NCBI RefSeq assembly: GCF_024343775.1
Contig: NZ_RJUF01000184.1
Coordinates: 1 to 64,000 of the forward strand
Length of the DNA stretch: 64,000 nucleotides
From: Lacihabitans soyangensis
GTDB lineage: Bacteria > Bacteroidota > Bacteroidia > Cytophagales > Spirosomataceae
Reading direction: 5' to 3'
Below, piece by piece: positions 51,198-60,141 of the stretch (positions are counted from its first letter, which is position 1; each line of letters opens with the position of its first letter). Position numbers and translations under genes: made by a program. The notes below the pieces were generated by a model, which was given only the letters and a program-made list of their open reading frames with translations, was not told where the DNA came from and did not search any database.

Positions 51198-52604
51198 ATG
51201 AAAATCCTTAAACTAATTATTATCCTACTTTTTTGTACTAAACTCTACGCCCAAAATACTAAGCCAAGAGTAATTGTATTGACCGATATCGAAAACGAAC
51301 CCGATGATGCCATGTCAACGGTGCGTTTTCTTACTTATTCCAATCAGTTTGATGTGGAAGGCTTAGTTGCTACGACTTCTGTTCACCAAAAGGACAAAGT
51401 AGCTGCATGGCGACTCAAAGAAATTGTAGAAGCCTACGGAAAAGTTCAGCCCAATCTTTCGCTCCACGAATCAGGCTATCCGAGTGCCGAAAAACTTCTT
51501 TCGCTTATAAAAGATGGCCGACCAGATTATGGTATGCAAGCGGTTGGTAAAGGTATGGATTCGGATGGTTCTGAATTGATAATAAAATCAGTTGACAAAT
51601 CCGATACACGTCCTGTTTGGGTATTGGTTTGGGGCGGCCCAAATTGCCTTGCACAGGCACTTTGGAAAGTAAAAAATACGCGAAATGCCAAAGAAGTCGA
51701 AAAATTTGTGGCTAAGCTGCGGGTTTACACCATTTCAGACCAAGATGATAGTGGTCCGTGGATTAGAAAGACCTTTCCAAAATTATTTTATATTGCCAGT
51801 CCAGGTTTTCATGCTTTGGGTGGCTATCATCACGCCATTTGGTCGGGTATCAGTGGCGATAAATTCCATGGGCGTTTTGCAGGTGGAAATTTCAAAATCG
51901 TTGATAATCCTTGGCTCGACCTTCACATTCGTAGTAAAGGTCCTTTGGGGCAGCAATATCCTTTTGCCAAGTTTTTGATGGAGGGCGATACTCCAAGTTT
52001 TTTGTATTTGATAAATAATGGTTTAGGAAATTCTGAAAATCCAAATTGGGGAAGTTGGGGAGGTAGATACGAATTTTATCAACCCCGTACCGAAAAGTGG
52101 TTTTTAGAACCCGAAACCCGTCCTTTATGGACAAATGCCGAAGATGAAGTTTTCGGAGCAGATAGCAGTTGGCACACCAGCAATAAAGCCACTATTTGGC
52201 GTTGGAGAGAAGCCTTTCAGAATGATTTTGTGGCAAGAATGGATTGGAGCATTAAGCCTTACAAAGAGGCCAATCACCCACCAGTAGTGAAAGTCAGTAG
52301 TGAAAAATACATTAAAGCTAAAGTTGGCGATAAAATCCACCTAAGTGCCGAAGGCTCGACCGACCCAGATGGAAATGAACTTACATACAAATGGTTTTAC
52401 TATCCAGAGGTGGGAACTTTCACCATTGGAACCGCCCGAACAGGGAATCCCTTAAAAATTGAAGATGCCGACAAACAAAAGGCTTGGTTTACTGTACCCA
52501 AGAGTATCCGCTTAGGTACCATGCACATCCTTTTAGCTGTAACAGATAATGGAAGCCCTGCTTTGACTCGCTATGAGCGGGTGATTGTGGAGGTTGAAGA
52601 ATAA
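51198..52604 (+). CDS. DUF1593 protein with C-terminal Sde0182-type domain
   Basis: A 468-residue exported protein (signal [15 protein letters not shown]). Its DUF1593 domain starts [20 protein letters not shown], keeps [20 protein letters not shown], and contains [20 protein letters not shown]. The last 100 residues ([51 protein letters not shown]) are an Ig/PKD-like module of the Sde0182 C-terminal family. Paralogue of the preceding gene with low identity. The catalytic function is unproven; nucleoside or glycoside hydrolysis is the family guess. Confidence 0.75.
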   Translation: MKILKLIIILLFCTKLYAQNTKPRVIVLTDIENEPDDAMSTVRFLTYSNQFDVEGLVATTSVHQKDKVAAWRLKEIVEAYGKVQPNLSLHESGYPSAEKLLSLIKDGRPDYGMQAVGKGMDSDGSELIIKSVDKSDTRPVWVLVWGGPNCLAQALWKVKNTRNAKEVEKFVAKLRVYTISDQDDSGPWIRKTFPKLFYIASPGFHALGGYHHAIWSGISGDKFHGRFAGGNFKIVDNPWLDLHIRSKGPLGQQYPFAKFLMEGDTPSFLYLINNGLGNSENPNWGSWGGRYEFYQPRTEKWFLEPETRPLWTNAEDEVFGADSSWHTSNKATIWRWREAFQNDFVARMDWSIKPYKEANHPPVVKVSSEKYIKAKVGDKIHLSAEGSTDPDGNELTYKWFYYPEVGTFTIGTARTGNPLKIEDADKQKAWFTVPKSIRLGTMHILLAVTDNGSPALTRYERVIVEVEE

Positions 52605-52664
52605 TAATCAGAATCATTCTGAATCTTAGAACTATTATAGGTCTTTATGCTGAAGGAGTAACCT

Positions 52665-53600
52665 TTAATTATTTGATCTATACTCGCTCGGTCGCATGCC
52701 TGTCTGAGTCTTAAAAAAGCGAGCAAAATCGGTTACTTCGTTTTTACCAATTTTATAGGCAATTTCGGTAACGTTTAGATTGGTTTGCTTCAACAAAACT
52801 TTGGCTTCGAGCAACAGCATCTCGTTGAGTAAATCGTGGGCTGATTTACCCAATGTGTTTTTTACACATTTATTGAGGTGATTGGGCGATATCGAGAGCA
52901 GCTCAGCGTAGTCGGTAATCTTATTTTTTTCGTAAATGTATTTTGAAAGTGCTTTTTTGAATTGTTCAGTAATCAAGGAAGCAGCATTTGCCGAAACAGG
53001 AGTTGAAGTTTCGACAAATGGTTTTAATTCCGAAAAAAGTGCTATTAGATAAGACCTAAAAATATCAAAACTGTTTTTTTTATCAGATTTGTATTCAATC
53101 AATAATCGTTCGAGCAGAGGTAGCACGTAGCCTTTTGTTAGTGTATCAATTTTTACTAACGGGAAGCTGTTAAATTCTAAAAATGGAAATTCGTTTAGTA
53201 GATTCCTTAGGTTGGTTTTATCGGTCAATAATTCGATATCGAAATGACAATAGAAGCCTTCAACATCTTTACGAATAAATTTATGAGTTGTAATCTGATG
53301 AGCTGGTACGAAAAAAAAAGTATTCTCGCCAAACTCATAGGTATCTAAACCACTACTTCGACTACTTAATCCTTTTGTTAGAAAAAAGAAATTATAAACC
53401 GTCATACGGCGAGGTTGTAGGTCTGAAGGAAGTGGAAAATCAATCATTCTGAAATAATCCTCCACTCGATTAATATGAAAATATGTATGAGCGTTGGCGG
53501 TAAGCGACGAAACAGGAATACCAGCCTGAAATAATAATTCTGACTCCAATTGAGTTGTATCAATTATCGGAATAGCCTCACCACCAATGCTCTTTTTCAT
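52665..53600 (-). CDS. AraC family transcriptional regulator
   Basis: A 311-residue AraC-type protein. The N-terminal cupin-like sensor (about 45-170) includes DYFRMIDFPLPSDLQPRRMT, TYEFGENTFFFVPAHQITTH and DVEGFYCHFDIELLTDK. The C-terminal two helix-turn-helices are SISPNHLNKCVKNTLGKSAH and NVTEIAYKIGKNEVTDFARF, ending TQTGMRPSEYR. Its start overlaps the stop of the GMC gene (ATGA), which makes it the last gene of the minus-strand locus and a likely regulator of it. The ligand may be the glycoside or a breakdown product. Confidence 0.9.
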   Translation of the reverse strand: MKKSIGGEAIPIIDTTQLESELLFQAGIPVSSLTANAHTYFHINRVEDYFRMIDFPLPSDLQPRRMTVYNFFFLTKGLSSRSSGLDTYEFGENTFFFVPAHQITTHKFIRKDVEGFYCHFDIELLTDKTNLRNLLNEFPFLEFNSFPLVKIDTLTKGYVLPLLERLLIEYKSDKKNSFDIFRSYLIALFSELKPFVETSTPVSANAASLITEQFKKALSKYIYEKNKITDYAELLSISPNHLNKCVKNTLGKSAHDLLNEMLLLEAKVLLKQTNLNVTEIAYKIGKNEVTDFARFFKTQTGMRPSEYRSNN

Positions 53601-55108
53601 AGTTTTTCTACAATTTTTTCTGCCGAACGCACCGCCAAAGCCACACTCGTAAGTGTTGGATTTGAGGTTGTTGCCATTGGAATTACACCATTTCCACCAA
53701 CAAATAAGTTTTCAAAGTTCCAAACTTGGCCAAATGTATCACATACCGATTCGCTATTGTTTTCAACTCCCATTCGGGTTGTGCCTTCGTAATGCAGCGA
53801 CGAACCGGCAGGCATTAAAGTTTGTTGCCCATTTTCGATTTCTTTTCCGAAAGATGCAATGACTTTAGCTTGAAATTGTTTGGCCGCTTCTATAGATGCT
53901 AAATCATTTTCAGAATATTTATACTTGAAAGTCATTTTTGGCATTCCAAGGTAGTCTTTTTCTATTTCTGAAAAAACGATTTGGTCATCAAAATTTACTT
54001 CTTTCAAACAGCCCCAGCCTAATCCGACAATGTGTTTTGATATATCAGAAACTGTTGTTTTCATGGGAGACAAATCCATGTGCATAATTTGTCCATGAAA
54101 TGGATGGTTTGGTGCATCAAAAGGTACCCAAAATACTCCTGTCAGAGGGTCATGAGATTTTGACGTAGTACTTTGAGCATTTGGAATATTGAGTTCTACG
54201 AATGTAAAAATAAATGGATGCTCGTTGAGATAATGTCCTAAGGCTTTTGGACGAATACCCGAGGCCCATAATAATTGAGGCGTTCGGATTGCATCGGCAG
54301 CCACAATAACTATTTTGGCTTCAATCATTTCTTTAATTCCTGAGGTCAAATCTTCAATTTCAGCACCAGTAATTTTACCTTCAGAATGAATCAGTTTTCG
54401 GCAAATAGTCTCTGAACGAATTTCAAAATTTGTATTTTCCAAAGTATCTTTTAAAATCGTATCGGTGGCTGTCCAATAGCGATTTCCGTCGGCATCTTTC
54501 CCACAAGCCAAAGGCATTGCTTGGGCTTCTCGCTTAGTAGAATGTGCCGTACCGAGGGTTTGATTGAGCACATTTAAGATGGTTTGACCTACTTCGTTCT
54601 TCGGAAACGCATCTTGTCTCACGCTTAAAATTTCTTCGGCTTTTGTAAGAGCATCGTCCATTTCTGAAGCTGGAATAAAAGGGATTCTTTCGTCATTTCC
54701 GGGTCTTGGGCAGGCACAAGTCCAATGAACTCCCATTCCTCCGAGGTTACTCGAAAGTGAAAGAGCGGGCATTTCATTTTTTTGCAAATCTGCTATTTCA
54801 TCAATCACTAAATGCGTGCCGGCACGTGCCAAAAATTCAGGACGTAGGTCGCCACGTTGAACTGCCGCTGCACGCTCGGCCACCGAAATCATTGGATATG
54901 GCTCTTTTTTATTGCCTTGCGATAAGATTTGAGCTGTTTCAGCAGTTTTTAGGTCAGTAATATTTTTTACGTGCTGCCCTATTTTATCCGAAATTTTCGG
55001 GCCTAAATCTATCATTACGATTTTAGTAGCAGGTTTATGCTCAGCTATAATTCTGGCATAAGTGGCACCTATTGGCCCAGAGCCTATAATTAATACGTCG
55101 GTTTTCAT
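53597..55108 (-). CDS. GMC oxidoreductase, pyranose-oxidase/C-glycoside 3-oxidase-like
   Basis: A 503-residue FAD-dependent oxidoreductase. The Rossmann start is TDVLIIGSGPIGATYARIIA. GGMGVHWTCACPRPGNDERI is the signature of pyranose-oxidase-type GMC enzymes, and the catalytic His-Asn pair lies in SSLHYEGTTRMGVENNSESV and TTSNPTLTSVALAVRSAEKI. The soil-bacterial C-glycoside oxidase CarA, which oxidises the sugar C3, is in this family, and the neighbours at 55210-58130 resemble the deglycosidase that follows it. Start at 55108 (MKTDVLIIG) is preferred over 55129. Confidence 0.85.
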   Translation of the reverse strand: MKTDVLIIGSGPIGATYARIIAEHKPATKIVMIDLGPKISDKIGQHVKNITDLKTAETAQILSQGNKKEPYPMISVAERAAAVQRGDLRPEFLARAGTHLVIDEIADLQKNEMPALSLSSNLGGMGVHWTCACPRPGNDERIPFIPASEMDDALTKAEEILSVRQDAFPKNEVGQTILNVLNQTLGTAHSTKREAQAMPLACGKDADGNRYWTATDTILKDTLENTNFEIRSETICRKLIHSEGKITGAEIEDLTSGIKEMIEAKIVIVAADAIRTPQLLWASGIRPKALGHYLNEHPFIFTFVELNIPNAQSTTSKSHDPLTGVFWVPFDAPNHPFHGQIMHMDLSPMKTTVSDISKHIVGLGWGCLKEVNFDDQIVFSEIEKDYLGMPKMTFKYKYSENDLASIEAAKQFQAKVIASFGKEIENGQQTLMPAGSSLHYEGTTRMGVENNSESVCDTFGQVWNFENLFVGGNGVIPMATTSNPTLTSVALAVRSAEKIVEKL

Positions 55109-55209
55109 TTTAGTTATTTTAATAAGCATCTACTGCTATGTGTTCTTTCAATAGAGCGTTTTCTATTAATTTTTTGATTTGAAATGTGCCAAACCATTTT
55201 TTCCATTAG

Positions 55210-56199
55210 TTACAAATCATTTACTATTCTTTTGAAAAGTTGATGTTGTTTTTCAACTTGGTCGAAGGCATCGAACTCATCGGTAAAGGCTGAACCTTCG
55301 TATTCTGATGAAATATAGCCATTGTAACCGCCTTCATTGAAAACCTTGAAAATAGTAGGATAATCTATGCTTGGTTCATCTCCGTTTTCATCAAAACCAT
55401 AAAATTTACCGTGTATATGCACTACATAAGGCATAATTTCTGCCCAAGCCTCAATAGGTTGGCGTCCATTCATGCTGAAAGCCATATTCAAACGACCTAT
55501 TTGTGGTGGTGTGGCACCCATTGGAATCAATGTTTGAGCCAATTCTCCAAATTTGGCTGTTGTTGGCATATCTTTATGCCAAATTTCTTTGGTAATTGCT
55601 ATCATTTCATCGGTTACTCCCGAAGTCTTGAAGCTGGTGAGTAAAGCATCAGGAATAGCACGCATACATGTACCCATATCTGGTATAAAACCCAATACGT
55701 GTGTTTGCATTTGACCAAACATTTCTGCCATTTTGATGACTGAAGGGTGGTCGACACTGTAAGGTGTGTGTAGCTCTATACCCATAATTACATTGGCTTT
55801 TTCGGCAAATGGTACGAGTTTTTCATATACTTCAGCTGGGGCGGTAGTTTGACAACGAAGAATAGGGAAACCCAATTTTTGAGCCGCCAAAATTTGCGGT
55901 TTGATATATTCTACGGTTTCGTCGATACTCATTTTAGCGTGTCGTTTGATACCCACATCAATATTGGCATCCAAAGCCACTGGCTCAAACTCGTATTTAT
56001 CGAGCAAGTTTTTTACTTCTTTTTCGGTTTCATAAGAAATGTACGGAAAGCCTCTTAGACTTTGAAAACCAATTATTTCTAAGCCAGTACCCAAATCTCT
56101 TTTTCGGGTTTCAGCGATTACGTCTTCTAAACTATATTTTCCCGAGTTCCATTCATAAGCAAATGAAAAAAGAGAAGTGGCTAATTTTATATTTGACAT
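55210..56199 (-). CDS. sugar isomerase/epimerase-like TIM barrel, C-glycoside deglycosidase alpha-like (second pair)
   Basis: A 329-residue AP-endonuclease-2/xylose-isomerase-like barrel. The metal-site blocks are IMGIELHTPYSVDHPSV (Glu, His), LGFIPDMGTCMRAI (Asp), PYVVHIHGKFYGFDENGD (His) and GGYNGYISSEYEGSAFTDE (Glu). The start LATSLFSFAYEWNSGKYSLE is shared with its paralogue at 57144. It lies three bases after the beta-type gene at 56202, so the pair is coupled. In characterised enzymes the alpha subunit holds Mn2+ and the beta subunit completes the site. The substrate is unproven here. Confidence 0.8.
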   Translation of the reverse strand: MSNIKLATSLFSFAYEWNSGKYSLEDVIAETRKRDLGTGLEIIGFQSLRGFPYISYETEKEVKNLLDKYEFEPVALDANIDVGIKRHAKMSIDETVEYIKPQILAAQKLGFPILRCQTTAPAEVYEKLVPFAEKANVIMGIELHTPYSVDHPSVIKMAEMFGQMQTHVLGFIPDMGTCMRAIPDALLTSFKTSGVTDEMIAITKEIWHKDMPTTAKFGELAQTLIPMGATPPQIGRLNMAFSMNGRQPIEAWAEIMPYVVHIHGKFYGFDENGDEPSIDYPTIFKVFNEGGYNGYISSEYEGSAFTDEFDAFDQVEKQHQLFKRIVNDL

Positions 56200-56201
56200 A
56201 A

Positions 56202-56597
56202 TTATTGACAGATTAAATTTTTATGTACTACTGAACTTGCCAACAAAGGGTTGGCTTGCGGACCTACCAAAATGTAAGGAATATACAGGTCGTATTTGAA
56301 TTCAATATCGTAGGTCTTGCCTTTTTCGATAGGCTGCTCAACTTCCAAAATACCTCTGTCAAGTACAAATAACCATTCTTTGTCCAATTCGAGTAATTCA
56401 TCGTACCGATACTCATTGCCATTGGCTTTGATTTTCAAATCGTTTTTATCTATTTCTTTGCCATCAATTTTAAGGTTAAAATCCATGCAAGAAAGCGGTA
56501 AGGCACGATACCAGTGCGTTTGAAATTTGAGTTGAAAACCATTTTCGGTAGCTTCCAAAGCATCATCCTTGAGTATATATTTATCTAATGGACCCAT
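56202..56597 (-). CDS. C-deglycosylation beta-subunit-like (DUF6379) protein, second pair
   Basis: A 131-residue beta-sandwich protein of the DUF6379 family. It begins DKYILKDDALEATENGFQLK and carries WYRALPLSCMDFNLKIDGKE, EYRYDELLELDKEWLFVLDR and TYDIEFKYDLYIPYILVG. The matching parts of the paralogue at 56665 are MYEKYMIVPELAKKTEKGF and YYRGVSLSMVEEIEVTLDG. The family is the small subunit of C-glycoside deglycosidase. Its stop is three bases from the alpha-type start. Confidence 0.8.
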   Translation of the reverse strand: MGPLDKYILKDDALEATENGFQLKFQTHWYRALPLSCMDFNLKIDGKEIDKNDLKIKANGNEYRYDELLELDKEWLFVLDRGILEVEQPIEKGKTYDIEFKYDLYIPYILVGPQANPLLASSVVHKNLICQ

Positions 56598-56664
56598 TTT
56601 TATTCACTATTTTAGATTTACGATTTTAATGTTTGCTCAATCATCATTCGTACATCTCAATAAT

Positions 56665-57039
56665 TCAATTAATTATTATATTCCTTTCGGCAATTCTGAT
56701 ACTTGGAAAAGGCATGTATCCAATTCTAAGATTAATTTTAAGTCCTAATTTGTGTTCTCCTGCTGGCAATTCACCGGATTTAGCAATAGCAAGTGTAGCA
56801 ACTTCACCCATTTCCCAACGGTCGTCGAGTTCATTTTCACGCTGTTCGAGGTTGTAGGTTTTACCATTAATCAGAATGCTTACATCACTTTGTGGCAAAG
56901 TTTCTCCATCCAAAGTAACTTCAATTTCTTCTACCATAGAAAGTGACACGCCTCTGTAATAAGGCAATCTTGCCCCAATTTCAAACCCTTTTTCGGTCTT
57001 TTTGGCTAATTCTGGCACTATCATATATTTTTCGTACAT
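56665..57039 (-). CDS. C-deglycosylation beta-subunit-like (DUF6379) protein, first pair
   Basis: A 124-residue DUF6379 protein. EKYMIVPELAKKTEKGFEIG, LPYYRGVSLSMVEEIEVTLD, KTYNLEQRENELDDRWEMGE and HKLGLKINLRIGYMPFPSI are the main blocks. It lies 104 bases after the alpha-type gene at 57144 and before the second beta-type gene at 56597. The order alpha, beta, beta, alpha on one strand suggests an inverted or separate duplication of an alpha-beta unit. Confidence 0.8.
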   Translation of the reverse strand: MYEKYMIVPELAKKTEKGFEIGARLPYYRGVSLSMVEEIEVTLDGETLPQSDVSILINGKTYNLEQRENELDDRWEMGEVATLAIAKSGELPAGEHKLGLKINLRIGYMPFPSIRIAERNIIIN

Positions 57040-57143
57040 TTTTTGATTTTGGATTTATGATTTCGGATTGTGGATTTGTGATACCCCAATCAAAAATCTT
57101 ATTTGACAAAAATTTTAGACATTGATTTATAAAATTCGAAATC

Positions 57144-58130
57144 TCAAATCCCACATCCCAAATTTTTCAACATTTGCTGATGCCTACGTACCTGTTCCAC
57201 ACTGTCAACTTCGTAAACATCTTGGATGTGGCGATTACCTTCGTATTCGGTGGCGATATACCCATTATAGCCATGTTTTAATAGTACGGCCACAACTTCA
57301 TTATAAGGAATACTGTATTCGGTACAATCCTCCAACATTTCAAGACATTTGCCATGAATGTGAACGATTCTATCGATATGAGGCACCAAACTTAGGGGAT
57401 TTACGAAGGTATTATGGCGGGAAAGTTCTGCAACGGCCATATCTATACGTCGATTACTCATTCTTGAAACCTCAAAAATTGTATATTCTGCCATAATTCC
57501 TTTTTCGTGTTGTTCACACACAAATTTTGCAATTTCGGGGTCAGCCCCATTGCGTATCATTCTATCTACTTGCACACGTGGTAAACGTCGGCAAAAACCA
57601 CCCATATCTGGGATAAATCCAAAATGTTTAGTTCCAGTTCTTTCCATTACATCCCAGTGGCGTTCCATCCAGGCACTGTTGATATTCCACGGAGCATGTA
57701 CTTCAATTCCCAATTTAATGTCGTGGTCTTCGGCAAAAGGAATTACTTTTTCGATGATTTGGGGCGTAGTATTCACAATCACACGAATTACTTTAAAACC
57801 CAATTTATGAGCAAATCGAATATCTTGCTTAAACGATTCTACGGCTTCGTCGTCTGACCAATAATGTCCTTTTTTCTTATTATAATCCAAAAACATATCG
57901 TGGGCAACTGGCGTAACCTTATACTTATCCATCCATCCGAACCATTGGTCAACAAAGGCATCAGAAGGAAGTTTTGGGCAACCAGGTACACTTTGCTCGC
58001 CTACTATTTCTATCCCCGTAGCACCAGTAGCTGCCGCCGCAGCGATACAATCTTCGAGGTTCATTTTTTTTAGGAAAAACTCTTCCTGGTAGCTATAAAG
58101 ACTTACAGCACGTTTGATATTTGAAGACAT
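57144..58130 (-). CDS. sugar isomerase/epimerase-like TIM barrel, C-glycoside deglycosidase alpha-like (first pair)
   Basis: A 328-residue barrel protein. It begins IKRAVSLYSYQEEFFLKKM and holds GATGIEIVGEQSVPGCPKLP. Metal-site residues lie in KLGIEVHAPWNINSAWMERH (Glu, His), FGFIPDMGGFCRRLPRVQVD (Asp), RIVHIHGKCLEMLEDCTEYS (His) and GYNGYIATEYEGNRHIQDV (Glu). It is closely built like the paralogue at 55210. A 26-codon remnant of a third copy is at 60057-60137. Whether both copies cleave C-glycosides, or different substrates, is not evident. Confidence 0.8.
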   Translation of the reverse strand: MSSNIKRAVSLYSYQEEFFLKKMNLEDCIAAAAATGATGIEIVGEQSVPGCPKLPSDAFVDQWFGWMDKYKVTPVAHDMFLDYNKKKGHYWSDDEAVESFKQDIRFAHKLGFKVIRVIVNTTPQIIEKVIPFAEDHDIKLGIEVHAPWNINSAWMERHWDVMERTGTKHFGFIPDMGGFCRRLPRVQVDRMIRNGADPEIAKFVCEQHEKGIMAEYTIFEVSRMSNRRIDMAVAELSRHNTFVNPLSLVPHIDRIVHIHGKCLEMLEDCTEYSIPYNEVVAVLLKHGYNGYIATEYEGNRHIQDVYEVDSVEQVRRHQQMLKNLGCGI

Positions 58131-58220
58131 ATATTATAGTTTTTGAATATTTAAAAAAAGAAAATTTAATTAAGGTTTTCTAAGTAGAAAAATGCATTAT
58201 CATGACAGCGAAAATTCTAA

Positions 58221-59984
58221 TTATTTATATCTGAAAACCTTAAAACGTATAACTTTAAACTCTTCGGTAGCTGGAAACGCAACCGCTGCCATGCTTGGGT
58301 CTTTTTTAAAGCCAAAACCAGCATCTCCGCCCATACTCGTAAAAGATTCGTCACCGTTGAGCCTACGAGTTACTTTCCAAATGTCATTTTCAAAATACCC
58401 CTCCTCCATCACTTCAATGTCCAAAAATGGCATGGCAGGATTGGGCGTTTTTGCTTTTAGTTCAATATTGAAGTATTTTCCAATGAGAATAAATTCATCT
58501 TTACCAATGTTAATGAGTATTCCACCTGCTACCTCTGGCTTTGGGTCTTTTGAAGGAAAACCCGCAAAAACCAAATTAAAATCAATAATTGTTTTGCCAA
58601 TATTGGCTTGAATGGAATAATCGCCTAAGTTGAAATTTTGGATAGGCTTATTTTTGTCCAATAATATTCCTACCATTTTATCAGTACTTTGATACTTCAA
58701 AATAACATCTTTAACCTTTGAAAGTGCCTTGTAAGCAGGCGTAAACGGGTCTTCTTCTGGGGTCATATCATCAATGCCAAAAGGTGAGAAACCTATTATT
58801 TCTTGGCTTCCAAAGGCATACATGGCTTCAAAAGTAGACGAGCTGTTATGTCCAATTTCAGGAATAAAAACAGGATTGCCCTCTCTTCTGTACGTTTCTA
58901 TTACTTCATTGGCTCCAGATATATAAATATCAGGAACAATCATATCAATGGCAGGAGCAGCCAAACGCCAAAAGTCTAAGGTGTGTGGCACTGGCCCACC
59001 ACTCGGGTATTTGCCAGGATAGCCCAATTTTGGCTGTTTTATCCAAGCATTAACGTACATCGGAATCGGATATTCTGATTTTCCTGCCTCGGCAACTGCA
59101 CTCATAAAACGAGCGTAGTGATAGGCACTGAATAACTCTTCGGTCAAGAAACTTAAATTTTTCCAGTCGGTAGTAGTTGTATCACTTTTGCCGAAGACTT
59201 CCTCCCAATTACCTTTTGTTTTACTACCATTTGCTTTCCATACTTTTTCTAATTCTGGCTGTAATTTATTGTTTTTCAAATAATTGATTACTCCTACTGG
59301 CACTTCTGATTGGTACAATTTTTCACCTGTGTAATCACGTGGTGAGTAAAATAAACCGACCTCATTTTCGATTTGAGCCATGATAACAGTTTGCTCCTTT
59401 TGGTCAAACTCTTTGATGTGTTTCATCAAAGCTTTGAATGCACGTGCATCTGCTTTCATTGTTTCTTCACCAAAAGCTGAAAGGATTTGAAGATTTTTTC
59501 CGTTTTTATCCTTGGCATAAGGGTATTTATCCGAATCATGTTTTACCCAACTTGGCACATAAGTAGAATATCCATTTTTCCATGTGCCAAACCACAATAT
59601 GACCAATTTTAGATTTTGCTTTCGAATGCCAACAATCACACTATCCACTAAAGAAAAATCGAATTCTCCTTCCGTAGGCTCTATCAATTCCCAATAAACA
59701 GGTGCCACGACCGTATTGAGATTTTTCTTTTTCAGTTGTTCCCAGATTGGACGCATGTAGTTCGCATTTGAAGAAGACGAATTATGTAGTTCTCCTCCCA
59801 AAATCAAAAAAGGCTTTTCATTCACAATAAGTTGTTTTGAATTTCCTTTTTTTTGTAAATGAGGAATCATACTATTTTTACGCCCCACTTCGTCTAAACG
59901 GTCTTTCTTTATCGGCATTTGGGCATTTAGCCCGCTAACAATTAAGATAAAGCCCATTGTCGTTATGAATAATCTATTCTTCAT
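58221..59984 (-). CDS. GH35-like beta-galactosidase with DUF5597 domain, exported
   Basis: A 587-residue exported glycoside hydrolase (signal NRLFITTMGFILIVSGLNAQ). The TIM barrel (about 40-400) has acid/base Glu in TVIMAQIENEVGLFYSPRDY and the probable nucleophile Glu in NPVFIPEIGHNSSSTFEAMY, the pattern of GH35/GH-A. The C-terminal beta domain (FPLVFAGFP-like IIDFNLVFAGFPSKDPKPEV, FGFKKDPSMAAVAFPATEEF) matches DUF5597. It would remove a beta-galactose-type residue from the ligand. The start at 59984 (MKNRLF) is better than 59993. Confidence 0.8.
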   Translation of the reverse strand: MKNRLFITTMGFILIVSGLNAQMPIKKDRLDEVGRKNSMIPHLQKKGNSKQLIVNEKPFLILGGELHNSSSSNANYMRPIWEQLKKKNLNTVVAPVYWELIEPTEGEFDFSLVDSVIVGIRKQNLKLVILWFGTWKNGYSTYVPSWVKHDSDKYPYAKDKNGKNLQILSAFGEETMKADARAFKALMKHIKEFDQKEQTVIMAQIENEVGLFYSPRDYTGEKLYQSEVPVGVINYLKNNKLQPELEKVWKANGSKTKGNWEEVFGKSDTTTTDWKNLSFLTEELFSAYHYARFMSAVAEAGKSEYPIPMYVNAWIKQPKLGYPGKYPSGGPVPHTLDFWRLAAPAIDMIVPDIYISGANEVIETYRREGNPVFIPEIGHNSSSTFEAMYAFGSQEIIGFSPFGIDDMTPEEDPFTPAYKALSKVKDVILKYQSTDKMVGILLDKNKPIQNFNLGDYSIQANIGKTIIDFNLVFAGFPSKDPKPEVAGGILINIGKDEFILIGKYFNIELKAKTPNPAMPFLDIEVMEEGYFENDIWKVTRRLNGDESFTSMGGDAGFGFKKDPSMAAVAFPATEEFKVIRFKVFRYK

Positions 59985-60056
59985 TTTCAGCATTAGTTAG
60001 ATTAAAATTGACATACATATTTGCTGACAGTTATTACAGTTACCATTCCACTATCG

Positions 60057-60137
60057 TCAAGATTCTTTTTTTAGGAAAAGCTCTTCCTGATAGCTATAAA
60101 GACTTTCAGCACATTTGATACTTAAATTGCTATTCAT
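60057..60137 (-). pseudogene. 5' remnant of a third isomerase-like alpha gene
   Basis: A 26-codon minus-strand frame reads MNSNLSIKCAESLYSYQEEL then FLKKES-stop. The intact gene at 57144-58130 begins IKRAVSLYSYQEEFFLKKM, so 14 of about 17 residues agree with it. It lies between the MFS gene and the hydrolase gene and must be left from a duplication. No other part of the copy is seen. Confidence 0.7.
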
Positions 60138-60141
60138 TAGA

